From Streptomyces sp. NBC_00271 (lineage in GTDB: Bacteria > Actinomycetota > Actinomycetes > Streptomycetales > Streptomycetaceae), in NCBI RefSeq assembly GCF_036178845.1, contig NZ_CP108070.1:7750001-7814000 (forward strand): a stretch of DNA of 64,000 nucleotides, given 5' to 3'. The notes below the pieces were generated by a model. That model was given only the letters and a program-made list of their open reading frames with translations, ran no database searches and was not told where the DNA came from. A program made the position numbers and the translations under genes. Below, in pieces: positions 56,012 through 63,963 of the stretch (position 1 is the first letter of the stretch; every line of letters starts with the position of its first letter).

Positions 56012-57712
56012 ATGGACGCTGACGCCATCGAAGAGGGCCGCCGACGCTGGCAGGCCCGGTACGACACCTCGCGCAAGCGTGAGGCCGACTTCACCACGCT
56101 CTCCGGTGATCCGGTGGAGCCGGTGTACGGGCCACGGCCGGGGGACAGGTACGACGGCTTCGAGCGGATCGGCTGGCCCGGCGAGTACCCGTTCACCCGC
56201 GGCCTGTACCCGACCGGCTACCGAGGGCGTACGTGGACGATCCGCCAGTTCGCCGGGTTCGGGAACGCGGAGCAGACGAACGAGCGCTACAAGATGATCC
56301 TTGCCGCGGGCGGCGGCGGACTGTCGGTCGCCTTCGACATGCCGACGCTCATGGGGCGCGACTCCGACGATCCGCGCTCCCTCGGCGAGGTCGGGCACTG
56401 CGGGGTCGCGATCGACTCGGCGGCCGACATGGAGGTCCTGTTCAAGGACATCCCGCTGGGTGACGTCACGACGTCGATGACCATCAGCGGACCGGCCGTA
56501 CCCGTCTTCTGCATGTACCTGGTCGCGGCGGAACGGCAGGGGATCGACCCGTCCGTCCTGAACGGCACCCTCCAGACCGACATCTTCAAGGAGTACATCG
56601 CCCAGAAGGAGTGGCTCTTCCAGCCCGAGCCGCACCTGCGCCTCATCGGCGACCTGATGGAGCACTGCGCCGCGAAGATCCCCGCGTACAAGCCGCTGTC
56701 CGTCTCCGGCTACCACATCCGGGAGGCCGGCTCCACGGCCGCGCAGGAGCTGGCGTACACGCTGGCGGACGGGTTCGGCTACGTCGAGCTGGGGCTCTCG
56801 CGCGGCCTCGACGTGGACGTCTTCGCCCCCGGCCTCTCCTTCTTCTTCGACGCGCACCTCGACTTCTTCGAAGAGATCGCCAAGTTCCGGGCGGCGCGGC
56901 GGATCTGGGCGCGGTGGATGCGGGACGTGTACGGGGCGAAGTCGGACAAGGCGCAGTGGCTGCGCTTCCACACGCAGACCGCGGGTGTCTCGCTGACGGC
57001 GCAGCAGCCGTACAACAACGTCGTGCGTACGGCGGTGGAGGCGCTCGCGGCCGTTCTGGGCGGCACGAACTCCCTCCACACCAACGCGCTGGACGAGACG
57101 CTCGCGCTGCCGTCCGAGCAGGCCGCCGAGATCGCCCTGCGGACGCAGCAGGTACTGATGGAGGAGACGGGCGTCGCCAACGTCGCCGACCCGCTGGGCG
57201 GTTCCTGGTACGTCGAGCAGCTCACCGACCGGATCGAGGCCGACGCGGAGAAGATCTTCGAGCAGATCAAGGAGCGGGGGCTGCGGGCGCATCCCGACGG
57301 GCAGCACCCGATCGGTCCCATCACCTCCGGCATCCTTCGGGGCATCGAGGACGGCTGGTTCACCGGGGAGATCGCCGAGTCGGCGTTCCAGTACCAGCGG
57401 GCGTTGGAGAAGGGTGACAAGCGGGTCGTGGGCGTGAACGTCCATCACGGGTCCGTGACCGGGGATCTGGAGATCCTGCGGGTCAGTCACGAAGTGGAGC
57501 GGGAGCAGGTACGGGAGTTGGGAGTGCGGCGGGGTGGGCGCGACGACGCGCGCGTACGGGCCTCGCTGGACGCGATGCTTGCCGCTGCGCGGGACGGGTC
57601 GAACATGATCGTGCCCATGCTGGAGGCGGTGCGGGCCGAGGCTACGCTCGGCGAGATCTGTGACGTGCTCCGGGACGAGTGGGGGGTGTACACGGAACCG
57701 GCGGGCTTCTGA
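56012..57712 (+). CDS. icmA: Isobutyryl-CoA mutase large subunit
   Basis: A 566-residue AdoCbl-dependent mutase subunit without the B12-binding domain, the size of Streptomyces IcmA. Substrate-specificity residues are those of isobutyryl-CoA mutase, not methylmalonyl-CoA mutase: F80 (TIRQFAGFG; Tyr in MCM) and Q198 (KEYIAQKEW; Arg in MCM). It rearranges butyryl-CoA and isobutyryl-CoA. The small B12-binding partner IcmB is not in this window. No clear ribosome site precedes the ATG. A palindromic operator lies just upstream. Confidence 0.94.
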   Translation: MDADAIEEGRRRWQARYDTSRKREADFTTLSGDPVEPVYGPRPGDRYDGFERIGWPGEYPFTRGLYPTGYRGRTWTIRQFAGFGNAEQTNERYKMILAAGGGGLSVAFDMPTLMGRDSDDPRSLGEVGHCGVAIDSAADMEVLFKDIPLGDVTTSMTISGPAVPVFCMYLVAAERQGIDPSVLNGTLQTDIFKEYIAQKEWLFQPEPHLRLIGDLMEHCAAKIPAYKPLSVSGYHIREAGSTAAQELAYTLADGFGYVELGLSRGLDVDVFAPGLSFFFDAHLDFFEEIAKFRAARRIWARWMRDVYGAKSDKAQWLRFHTQTAGVSLTAQQPYNNVVRTAVEALAAVLGGTNSLHTNALDETLALPSEQAAEIALRTQQVLMEETGVANVADPLGGSWYVEQLTDRIEADAEKIFEQIKERGLRAHPDGQHPIGPITSGILRGIEDGWFTGEIAESAFQYQRALEKGDKRVVGVNVHHGSVTGDLEILRVSHEVEREQVRELGVRRGGRDDARVRASLDAMLAAARDGSNMIVPMLEAVRAEATLGEICDVLRDEWGVYTEPAGF

Positions 57713-57754
57713 CCCGCCGGGGCTGCGCCCCGGACCCCGGGCGTCCTTCTTTGT

Positions 57755-57887
57755 CCGCGGGTGCGTGGGGGCTGGTCGCGCAGTTCCCCGCGCCCCTGGG
57801 GCCGGGGCTGCGCCCCGGATCCCGCGCCCGCCCGGTTCGTTTGGCTGCGGGCCGGTGGGGGCTGGGCGCGCAGTTCCCCGCGCCCCT
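57755..57887 (+). repeat. Dispersed Streptomyces repeat, two diverged direct copies
   Basis: Copies at 57755-57797 and 57845-57887 share GCGCAGTTCCCCGCGCCCCT with those at 45161 and 45251, each followed by a GGGGCTGCGCCCC palindrome. They fill most of the 233-bp gap between the convergent icmA and TetR genes and may act as terminators. Confidence 0.87.
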
Positions 57888-57945
57888 AAGACGGGGCTGC
57901 GCCCCGGGTACCCCGGTTGGCCAGGTGTCTTGTCCGCTCGGCTGT

Positions 57946-58572
57946 TCAGGGGGTGGGGGGTGTGGCTGTCAGGCCCAGGAGGAGGACCTGGGTGAATGCT
58001 CGGACCCACTCCTCGTCCGCGGGCTCCCCGCTGACGAGAGTGCGATGCACCACCGCCCCCGCGACCACGTCGAAGATGAGGTCCGCCGTACGCGCGGCGG
58101 CCTCGGGGTCGGACTCCGGAGGGAGTTCGCCGCGCGCGGTGGCCCGGGCGCGCCCCTCCACGACGAGCCGCTTCTGGCGGTCGACGATGGACGTGCGGAT
58201 GCGTTCGCGCAGCGGCTCGTCACGGGTCGACTCGGCCACCACCGCCATCAGGGCCGTCGCGGTCTCGGGCCGGTTCAGGAGCGCCGCGAACTGAAGCACC
58301 ACGCCCTCGATGTCGGCGGCGAGGCTCCCGCGGTCGGGGAGTTCCAGTTCGTCGAAGAGGACGGCCACCGCGTCGACCACGAGCTCGTTCTTGCCCGCCC
58401 AGCGACGGTAGAGGGTCGTCTTGGCGACCCCGGCCCGGGTCGCCACGTCCCCCAACGTCAGCTTGGACCAGCCCAGTTCGACCAGCGCCGCCCGCGTCGC
58501 CTGCAGGATCGCGGCGTCCGCGGCAGCGCTGCGCGGGCGTCCCGTGCGGGGGGTGGTGGCGCGACTCTGCAT
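57946..58572 (-). CDS. TetR/AcrR family transcriptional regulator
   Basis: A 208-residue regulator. The DNA-binding domain is ILQATRAALVELGWSKLTLG, then DVATRAGVAKTTLYRRWAGK. The C-terminal half is helical with a ligand-pocket-like composition. The ATG is at 58572. It converges on icmA and is a candidate repressor for the palindrome upstream of that gene, though no matching palindrome is visible at its own promoter. Confidence 0.88.
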   Translation of the reverse strand: MQSRATTPRTGRPRSAAADAAILQATRAALVELGWSKLTLGDVATRAGVAKTTLYRRWAGKNELVVDAVAVLFDELELPDRGSLAADIEGVVLQFAALLNRPETATALMAVVAESTRDEPLRERIRTSIVDRQKRLVVEGRARATARGELPPESDPEAAARTADLIFDVVAGAVVHRTLVSGEPADEEWVRAFTQVLLLGLTATPPTP

Positions 58573-58850
58573 GTCAGGACCTTATCCGCCGCCCCGGCCG
58601 GCCAAATCAGGCGGTTGTGTGAAGTCGTGAGGGAGATCACCGGGGTATGGCGGACAGGGGACCCACGGGACAGTTACGCTACGAGCCGTAGCGAAAGCTC
58701 GTACATGGTGACTCGTGGACGGGCGACAACCATGGGCGTCAGGTGGGGACCCGGCGCCCGACAGCACGGATCGAGTCGGGTCGCGTCGTAAAGCGGCCCG
58801 GCTTTCACAGCGCTTTTCACACGTGCGCGAGGAAGGGGGAGGATGTACTC

Positions 58851-59828
58851 ATGCAGCCACGGAACATGTCCATGAGCGGAGTCGTCGACCTCGCCGCGGT
58901 GAAGGCGGCCCAGGAGGCCAAGGCGAAGGCGGAGCAGGCGCGCGCCGAAGCCGCCAGGCAGGGCGACGGAGGCGGGGCCGTCTCTCCCGCCGGCCTCGTC
59001 ATCGATGTCGACGAGGCGGGATTCGAGCGCGAAGTCCTTCAGCGGTCCACCGAGGTTCCGGTCGTCATCGACTTCTGGGCCGAGTGGTGCGAGCCCTGCA
59101 AGCAGTTGAGCCCGGTGCTCGAACGGCTTGCCGTCGAGTACAACGGACGGTTCGTCCTTGCCAAGATCGATGTCGACGCCAACCAGATGTTGATGCAGCA
59201 GTTCGGGATCCAGGGGATCCCGGCCGTGTTCGCCGTCGTGGCGGGGCAGGCTCTGCCGCTCTTCCAGGGTGCGGCCGCGGAGGCGCAGATCCGCGGGACC
59301 CTCGACCAGCTCGTCGAGGTCGCCGAGCAGCGCTTCGGCCTGACCGGCCTGACGGTCGACCCCGACGCCGATCCCGGCAGCGCCCCGGAGGTGCACGAGG
59401 CGCCGGCAGGGCCCTACGACGCACTCCTGGAGGCCGCTGTGCAGGCCCTGGACGCGGGTGACTTCGGCGGCGCGGTACAGGCCTACAAGAACGTGCTGAG
59501 CGACGACCCGGGCAACACGGAGGCCAGGCTCGGCCTCGCGCAGGCCGAGTTGCTGCAGCGTGTGCAGGGTGCCGACCCGCTCCAGGTGCGCAAGGACGCC
59601 GCCGAGAAGCCCAAGGACGTAGCGGCGCAGATCGCGGCCGCGGACCTCGACCTGGTGGGCGGGCACGTCGAAGACGCGTTCGGGCGGCTCATCGACACGG
59701 TGCAGCGCACGGCGGGCGACGACCGGGATGCCGTACGGCTGAGGCTGTTGGAGCTCTTCGAGGTCGTGGGTGGCGACGATCCGCGGGTGATCGCGGCGCG
59801 CCGGGCGCTGGCGCGGGCGCTGTTCTGA
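58851..59828 (+). CDS. Thioredoxin-TPR protein (CnoX/YbbN-like)
   Basis: A 325-residue protein. A thioredoxin domain (about 50-160) has C80-E-P-C83 in FWAEWCEPCKQL, an intact CxxC, unlike E. coli CnoX. A C-terminal helical half with TPR-like repeats (VQALDAGDFGGAVQAYKNVL, then NTEARLGLAQAELLQ) follows. Such proteins are chaperone-redox hybrids that hold clients for GroEL or DnaK. ATG 58851 follows GGGGGAGGA with 8-nt spacing. The N-terminal 45 residues are an Ala/Lys/Glu-rich linker. Confidence 0.88.
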   Translation: MQPRNMSMSGVVDLAAVKAAQEAKAKAEQARAEAARQGDGGGAVSPAGLVIDVDEAGFEREVLQRSTEVPVVIDFWAEWCEPCKQLSPVLERLAVEYNGRFVLAKIDVDANQMLMQQFGIQGIPAVFAVVAGQALPLFQGAAAEAQIRGTLDQLVEVAEQRFGLTGLTVDPDADPGSAPEVHEAPAGPYDALLEAAVQALDAGDFGGAVQAYKNVLSDDPGNTEARLGLAQAELLQRVQGADPLQVRKDAAEKPKDVAAQIAAADLDLVGGHVEDAFGRLIDTVQRTAGDDRDAVRLRLLELFEVVGGDDPRVIAARRALARALF

Positions 59829-60486
59829 TCGGCTCCCGGACCCGGCTCCGCCCGGTGTGCTGACCTGTTCCTAAACGCCGGGGCGTGTGATGCCCAGGTG
59901 AAAGATTGGCCGAGAGAGCGGCAGGTGGCCGCGCTTTACCAAAACTTGGTAAACGCGGCCGCTGTTACTGGGAGTAAGTCGGGGGCGTTGATCTGTCGGA
60001 TTCTGTCCGCGGATCAACTGTTTTGGTGTCCCCCTCGGGGCAACCCAGAGTTGCCGACCGATACCGCCGGGTCGTTGTTCGGTTATCCGGCCGTTACTAG
60101 CCAGTAACGAACCCCCTTGTGCGGGCGGCCAGAATGCACCACGATCGGCGACGCTCGGTCCATTCCCCCTACCCCGACAGCCAATCGGGTCAAGGGGTTT
60201 TCTGGGTCCCCACCGAGTAGGGGCGGCGGCAGTGGCGCCGGCCCTTGGACAGGGGGGTCTCTGCCGTTCGGCGGAGCCTGTCCAGCAGGTTGTGCGTGAT
60301 GTGTGTCAGGCGCGACCAGTGGTTGTCGCTCGGGGGTGATCGCCGGTGATGTCGGGCGCAGTTGGCGCTCGACGAGTACGGGCGCTCTCCTTCCCGAGGA
60401 CGTAGCACTTCTCCCATCCCTGCCCGGCTGAGCCGCCGACATGGGGCAGTCAGGGCCAGGAGATGTACGTCCGAGAAGGAGGAAAT
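59829..60486 (+). promoter_or_regulatory. 658-bp intergenic region with multiple inverted repeats
   Basis: No convincing gene is present. Visible structures: GCCGCG-c-TTTACCAA / TTGGTAAACGCGGC (59928-59942, 59946-59959), a long stem with one bulge; TTACT-GGG-AGTAA (59965-59977) and CGTTACT-AGCC-AGTAACG (60092-60109), two related boxes; and TGGACAGG / CCTGTCCA (60246-60253, 60277-60284) enclosing a further stem around TTCG. The last 200 bp lead to the strong AGGAGG site of the DUF6230 gene. It probably combines the thioredoxin gene terminator with a complex promoter, or hides an RNA. Confidence 0.55.
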
Positions 60487-61119
60487 ATGGAGTCCCAGGT
60501 GCGTGGCGGGACCAGATGGAAGCGGTTCGCGGTCGTGATGGTGCCCAGCGTGGCCGCCACGGCAGCGATAGGTGTCGCCCTCGCGCAGGGCGCTCTCGCC
60601 GCATCGTTCAGTGTGTCGGGTCAGTCGTTCAAGGTGACGGCGGACTCGCTCCACGGAGAAGGCTTCTCGCAGTACGGAGCCATCGACTCGGGGTACACCC
60701 TCGACGGTCAGAAGACGGCTCACCCCGTCGCGGTCTCGGCGTTCAAGTCCGCGTCGATCACCAACATGTGCCAGTCCGTGGTCACCCCGAACATCCCGCT
60801 GCTCGGATCGGTCAGTCTGGTCCTGAAGGCGGGCGGCGGTGGCACTCCGGTCCAGGCCGAGAACCTGTACATCGACGTCGAGGACCTGCAGGCTGACGCG
60901 GTGTTCCACAACATCGACATCGGTGTTGCGGCCAAGGACGCCAGCAAGGGTCCCGGCATCTCCAAGGGTGACCAGGCGAACCCTTACGGATTCGCCCAGC
61001 AGGCCGAATCGGCCGACCTGACCGATGTGAAGCAGACGGCGTGGGCGACCACCGCCGGTACGTTCAAGCTCAGCGGCCTGAAGATGTCGCTGTCCAAGGG
61101 CGTCAAGGAGTGCTACTAG
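60487..61119 (+). CDS. DUF6230 family secreted or membrane-anchored protein
   Basis: A 210-residue protein. An N-terminal basic stretch and hydrophobic helix (about 12-37, VVMVPSVAATAAIGVALAQG) act as signal or anchor. The exported part is Gly/Ser/Ala-rich (AASFSVSGQSFKVTADSLHG) and ends in a Cys. The ribosome site AAGGAGG is near perfect. In streptomycetes this family is followed by DUF6114, as here. Function unknown; strong expression is likely. Confidence 0.85.
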   Translation: MESQVRGGTRWKRFAVVMVPSVAATAAIGVALAQGALAASFSVSGQSFKVTADSLHGEGFSQYGAIDSGYTLDGQKTAHPVAVSAFKSASITNMCQSVVTPNIPLLGSVSLVLKAGGGGTPVQAENLYIDVEDLQADAVFHNIDIGVAAKDASKGPGISKGDQANPYGFAQQAESADLTDVKQTAWATTAGTFKLSGLKMSLSKGVKECY

Positions 61120-61239
61120 GCACTCCAGGGGCGGGCGGGGGAGCCGGCAGCTGCCCCGCCCGCCCCACCTTTTTCCGCAGTACGTGAACTACTCAAGCGC
61201 GTACGCCACACAGTAAAGCCGTTCCAGGGAGCCGTTTCC

Positions 61240-61872
61240 ATGAGCGCCGAGTCACCCGGGCAGAGCGAGCACTATCTCCAAGTCTTCCGGCGGAACTTCC
61301 GTACCTGGAGGGGCGATCGCCCGTTCTGGGCCGGCTTGTTCATCCTGCTCGGCGGCTTCCCCATCGCCTACTTCCCGTATGCGAACCTCCAGATCGGCCA
61401 TCTGACGCTGGCGATGTCCACCACCGCCGGCGCCGGCTCCCTGATCATCGGCGTGCTGCTCTGGGTCCTGGGCATCAGTCTCTGGTTCCAGAAGCACGTA
61501 CGGACCTTCGCCGGGGTCGCGGCGATCCTGCTCGCGCTGGTCTCCATCCCGGTGTCCAACCTCGGTGGCTTCCTCATCGGCTTCCTCTTCGCCATGACCG
61601 GCGGCGCGATGGCGGTCTCCTGGGTTCCTGGAGAGCCCGGCGAGGAGCAGCGCGCGCCGGTGCACAAGAGCGAGGGCGGCGCCCCGGGCGCCCCCGACAC
61701 CACCCCGAACACCCCGAATACCCCGCACCTGCCGCAGAGCCCGGAGTCCAAGGGCATCCAGCACGGTGCCGACAGCGCGGGCCCCGCGGTCGCCGACGAG
61801 TCGGGCGAGCCGAAGGACCTGTCAGGAATGAGCTCCGCTCACGGGGCGAACGGGAGGCACAGTGCCGGCTGA
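61240..61872 (+). CDS. DUF6114 family four-helix membrane protein
   Basis: A 210-residue protein. Four hydrophobic helices occupy about residues 27-130 (PFWAGLFILLGGFPIAYFPY, then LWVLGISLWF, GVAAILLALVSIPVSNLGGF), followed by a disordered Pro/Gly/Ser/Asn tail (about 140-210). It is paired with DUF6230 upstream (120-bp gap) and overlaps the next gene by 11 nt. Function unknown. Confidence 0.85.
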   Translation: MSAESPGQSEHYLQVFRRNFRTWRGDRPFWAGLFILLGGFPIAYFPYANLQIGHLTLAMSTTAGAGSLIIGVLLWVLGISLWFQKHVRTFAGVAAILLALVSIPVSNLGGFLIGFLFAMTGGAMAVSWVPGEPGEEQRAPVHKSEGGAPGAPDTTPNTPNTPHLPQSPESKGIQHGADSAGPAVADESGEPKDLSGMSSAHGANGRHSAG

Positions 61873-63181
61873 CGAGGTGACCCGCGGGACCGAGGTGGAG
61901 GAGTCCCGGGTGAGATCCGGGCCGCGCCACGCGGCCCCGAGGAAGCCGCTGTTCACCAGGTTCCATGTGCCCGCGGGCAAGGCCGTCGCCATCGCGGCGA
62001 TGCCGACCGCGGTCCTCATGGGGATGGGGTTCACGCCGACACTCGCCCGGGCCGACGACCACTCGCCCGCCAAGAGCCTGACCGCCGACGAGTACCAGAA
62101 GTGCGTCGAGGCCGTGGACGGCAAGGACACGTCGGCCAGCCCGACTCCGTCCGCTTCGGCCTCCTCCTCTTCCTCGGCGAGCGCCTCCGCGTCCGCCGAC
62201 AAGCCGGAGCCGACCCCCTCGGCCAGCACGTCCTCGTCGCCGGACAAGACCTCTTCGTCGGATTCAGGTTCCGACGACAAGGCCGGGTCCACGCCGACGC
62301 CGTCCGCGAGCAAGTCGGCGCAGAGCAGTGGCGGTGGCAGCACTTCGGCGGCGACCCCGTCGGCGTCCGCGAGCAGCGGGGGCGACCTGCTGGGCACCAT
62401 CGGCGACGCGATCACGGGCATCCTCACCGGCGGCAGCGACTCCACGTCGAGCGCCACCGCGAGCCCCACGCCGTCCGCTTCCGCGTCCGCCTCGGCGAGC
62501 GCGACCAAGGACACCGGCGACAAGACCACGTCCGACACGATCAAGGACACCACCGGCAAGGTCGCCGACACGGTCAAGAACACCGTGAAGGACACGACCG
62601 ACACGGCGACCAAGGCGGCCGAGGACACCACCAAGGCGGTCAAGGACGCGACCGACGCGGTCACCTCGTCCCCCAGCCCGTCCGCGAGCTCCACCACCGA
62701 CGCGGCGAACTGCCCGGTCGCCACCGACGCCGAAGGCGGCGTCGACAACCCGGTGACCCTGCCCGACGACCCCTGGTACCTGAACGCCAGTTCGCTGCTC
62801 CTCAAGGGCGCGGACTACCAGGGCATCGTGAAGGTGAAGACCGCCAACGGCACCGTCAAGAAGGTCCTGAAGTACGTCATCTCCGACGGCACCGACATCG
62901 GCGACCTGCACCAGACGGTGAACGACAAGCAGTCCGGCAAGACGTACCACGTGCAGGCCGGCAGCGGTACGACGTCCACCATCCGTAACGGCAAGACGGT
63001 GATGTACACCGAGAGCATCTCCGGCAACCTGCTCGGCCTGATCCCGATCACGTTCAGCCCGGACAACCCGCCGCCGCTGAACATCCCGCTGATCTACTTC
63101 ACGAAGGTGAAGGTCGTCCAGGCCGGCCAGTTCGGTGGCACGCTGACCATCCCCGGGCTCCACCAGTACGTGACCGGCTGA
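61862..63181 (+). CDS. Ser/Ala/Thr-rich exported protein with C-terminal conserved domain
   Basis: A 439-residue protein. An N-terminal hydrophobic segment (about 41-63, ending TLARA) suggests export. Residues 85-240 are low complexity (SASASSSSSASASASA-type and TPSAS units). A following stretch of Lys/Asp/Thr repeats (KDTTGKVADTVKNTVKDTTD) resembles LEA-like amphipathic helices. The last 150 residues form a folded-looking domain (VTLPDDPWYLNASSLLLKGA). GTG 61862 overlaps DUF6114, so the three genes likely form one envelope cluster. Function unknown. Confidence 0.78.
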   Translation: MPADEVTRGTEVEESRVRSGPRHAAPRKPLFTRFHVPAGKAVAIAAMPTAVLMGMGFTPTLARADDHSPAKSLTADEYQKCVEAVDGKDTSASPTPSASASSSSSASASASADKPEPTPSASTSSSPDKTSSSDSGSDDKAGSTPTPSASKSAQSSGGGSTSAATPSASASSGGDLLGTIGDAITGILTGGSDSTSSATASPTPSASASASASATKDTGDKTTSDTIKDTTGKVADTVKNTVKDTTDTATKAAEDTTKAVKDATDAVTSSPSPSASSTTDAANCPVATDAEGGVDNPVTLPDDPWYLNASSLLLKGADYQGIVKVKTANGTVKKVLKYVISDGTDIGDLHQTVNDKQSGKTYHVQAGSGTTSTIRNGKTVMYTESISGNLLGLIPITFSPDNPPPLNIPLIYFTKVKVVQAGQFGGTLTIPGLHQYVTG

Positions 63182-63217
63182 CGGCCGGTTGCGACCAAGA
63201 CCCGTTCGGGAGCCGCA

Positions 63218-63271
63218 CAGGGCTGTGGCCCGGTTCCTCCGCACGAGCGGAGGAACCGGGCCACAGCCCTG
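63218..63271. terminator. Exceptionally long perfect hairpin terminator
   Basis: A perfect 25-bp stem, 63218-63242 with 63247-63271, around the loop ACGA. Flanking CGTTC and GAACG could extend it after a bulge. It lies 36 nt after the stop of the Ser-rich gene and 62 bp before the next gene. It has no T run. Confidence 0.9.
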
Positions 63272-63332
63272 AACGGAGCGGAGCGGAACAGCTCGGCGGG
63301 GAAGCGCGCGCGGCGGCGGGGGTGATGTTCTG

Positions 63333-63881
63333 ATGAGTGGCCTCTTCGACGGGCTGGACCGGCTCGACCTGGACGCGCACGCGCGTCGTTGGTCGCCGGC
63401 GGGTACGGACGACGCCTCTGGGGACGTGAGCCAATGGATGGCCGCGGCCCAGCAGTTCACCGCCCGCATCCAGGCGGACCCGGCCGGGGTGAGCGACGAG
63501 CAGTGGCGGGCGATCGCCGAGGCGTGGCCGGCCCTGCTGGCGGCCGCCGAGCGTGCGACCGGCACGCAGCGCAACGAATGGCTGTTGCGCGACCTGTGGC
63601 TCAGGTCCTGGCTGCTGGAGAAGGTGGGGCCGCGTGCGGATGTCCCCCTGTTCGATCCCGGACCCGTGCTCGAACGAGCGCTGGACGCCATGCCGATGAG
63701 CCCGGAGGAGGCAGCCGAGCTCGCCCCGCGGTGGCGTGAGCTGGAGCATGCGCAGATGCGTGCGCTCCGGATGATCCGACAGCTGCTCGCGCCCCCGCGC
63801 GCCCTGGCCCCGCTCCTTGCGGATCATCCGCGGTGGAGCGAGTTCGAGGCGTATCAGCGGTTGGCCGGCGCGCTGCCGTGA
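63333..63881 (+). CDS. Conserved hypothetical protein
   Basis: A 182-residue soluble, Ala/Leu/Arg-rich helical protein (DEQWRAIAEAWPALLAAAER, then RNEWLLRDLWLRSWLLEKVG). I recognise no family, signal peptide or membrane helix. The ATG has GGGGGTGA upstream. It is bracketed by terminators on both sides, so it is a single-gene unit. Confidence 0.65.
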   Translation: MSGLFDGLDRLDLDAHARRWSPAGTDDASGDVSQWMAAAQQFTARIQADPAGVSDEQWRAIAEAWPALLAAAERATGTQRNEWLLRDLWLRSWLLEKVGPRADVPLFDPGPVLERALDAMPMSPEEAAELAPRWRELEHAQMRALRMIRQLLAPPRALAPLLADHPRWSEFEAYQRLAGALP

Positions 63882-63900
63882 ACCGCCCGTGATCATCGAA

Positions 63901-63939
63901 CACTGAGGGCGCCCCCTGTCCCAGGAGGCGCCCTCAGTG
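63901..63939. terminator. Bidirectional terminator near the window end
   Basis: CACTGAGGGCGCC (63901-63913) and GGCGCCCTCAGTG (63927-63939) form a perfect 13-bp stem, between the hypothetical gene's stop and the stop of the minus-strand gene entering from the right. Confidence 0.88.
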
Positions 63940-63963
63940 GCGTACGGGCACGGGGGCCGCGGG

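Noticed and set aside
56012..57712. Annotation as methylmalonyl-CoA mutase large subunit
   Set aside because: F80 and Q198 replace the Tyr and Arg that define methylmalonyl-CoA mutase, and the B12 domain is absent; isobutyryl-CoA mutase fits better.
59898..60107. 69-codon GTG-started frame in the 658-bp intergenic region
   Set aside because: No ribosome site, and it runs through two strong inverted repeats; more likely regulatory DNA.
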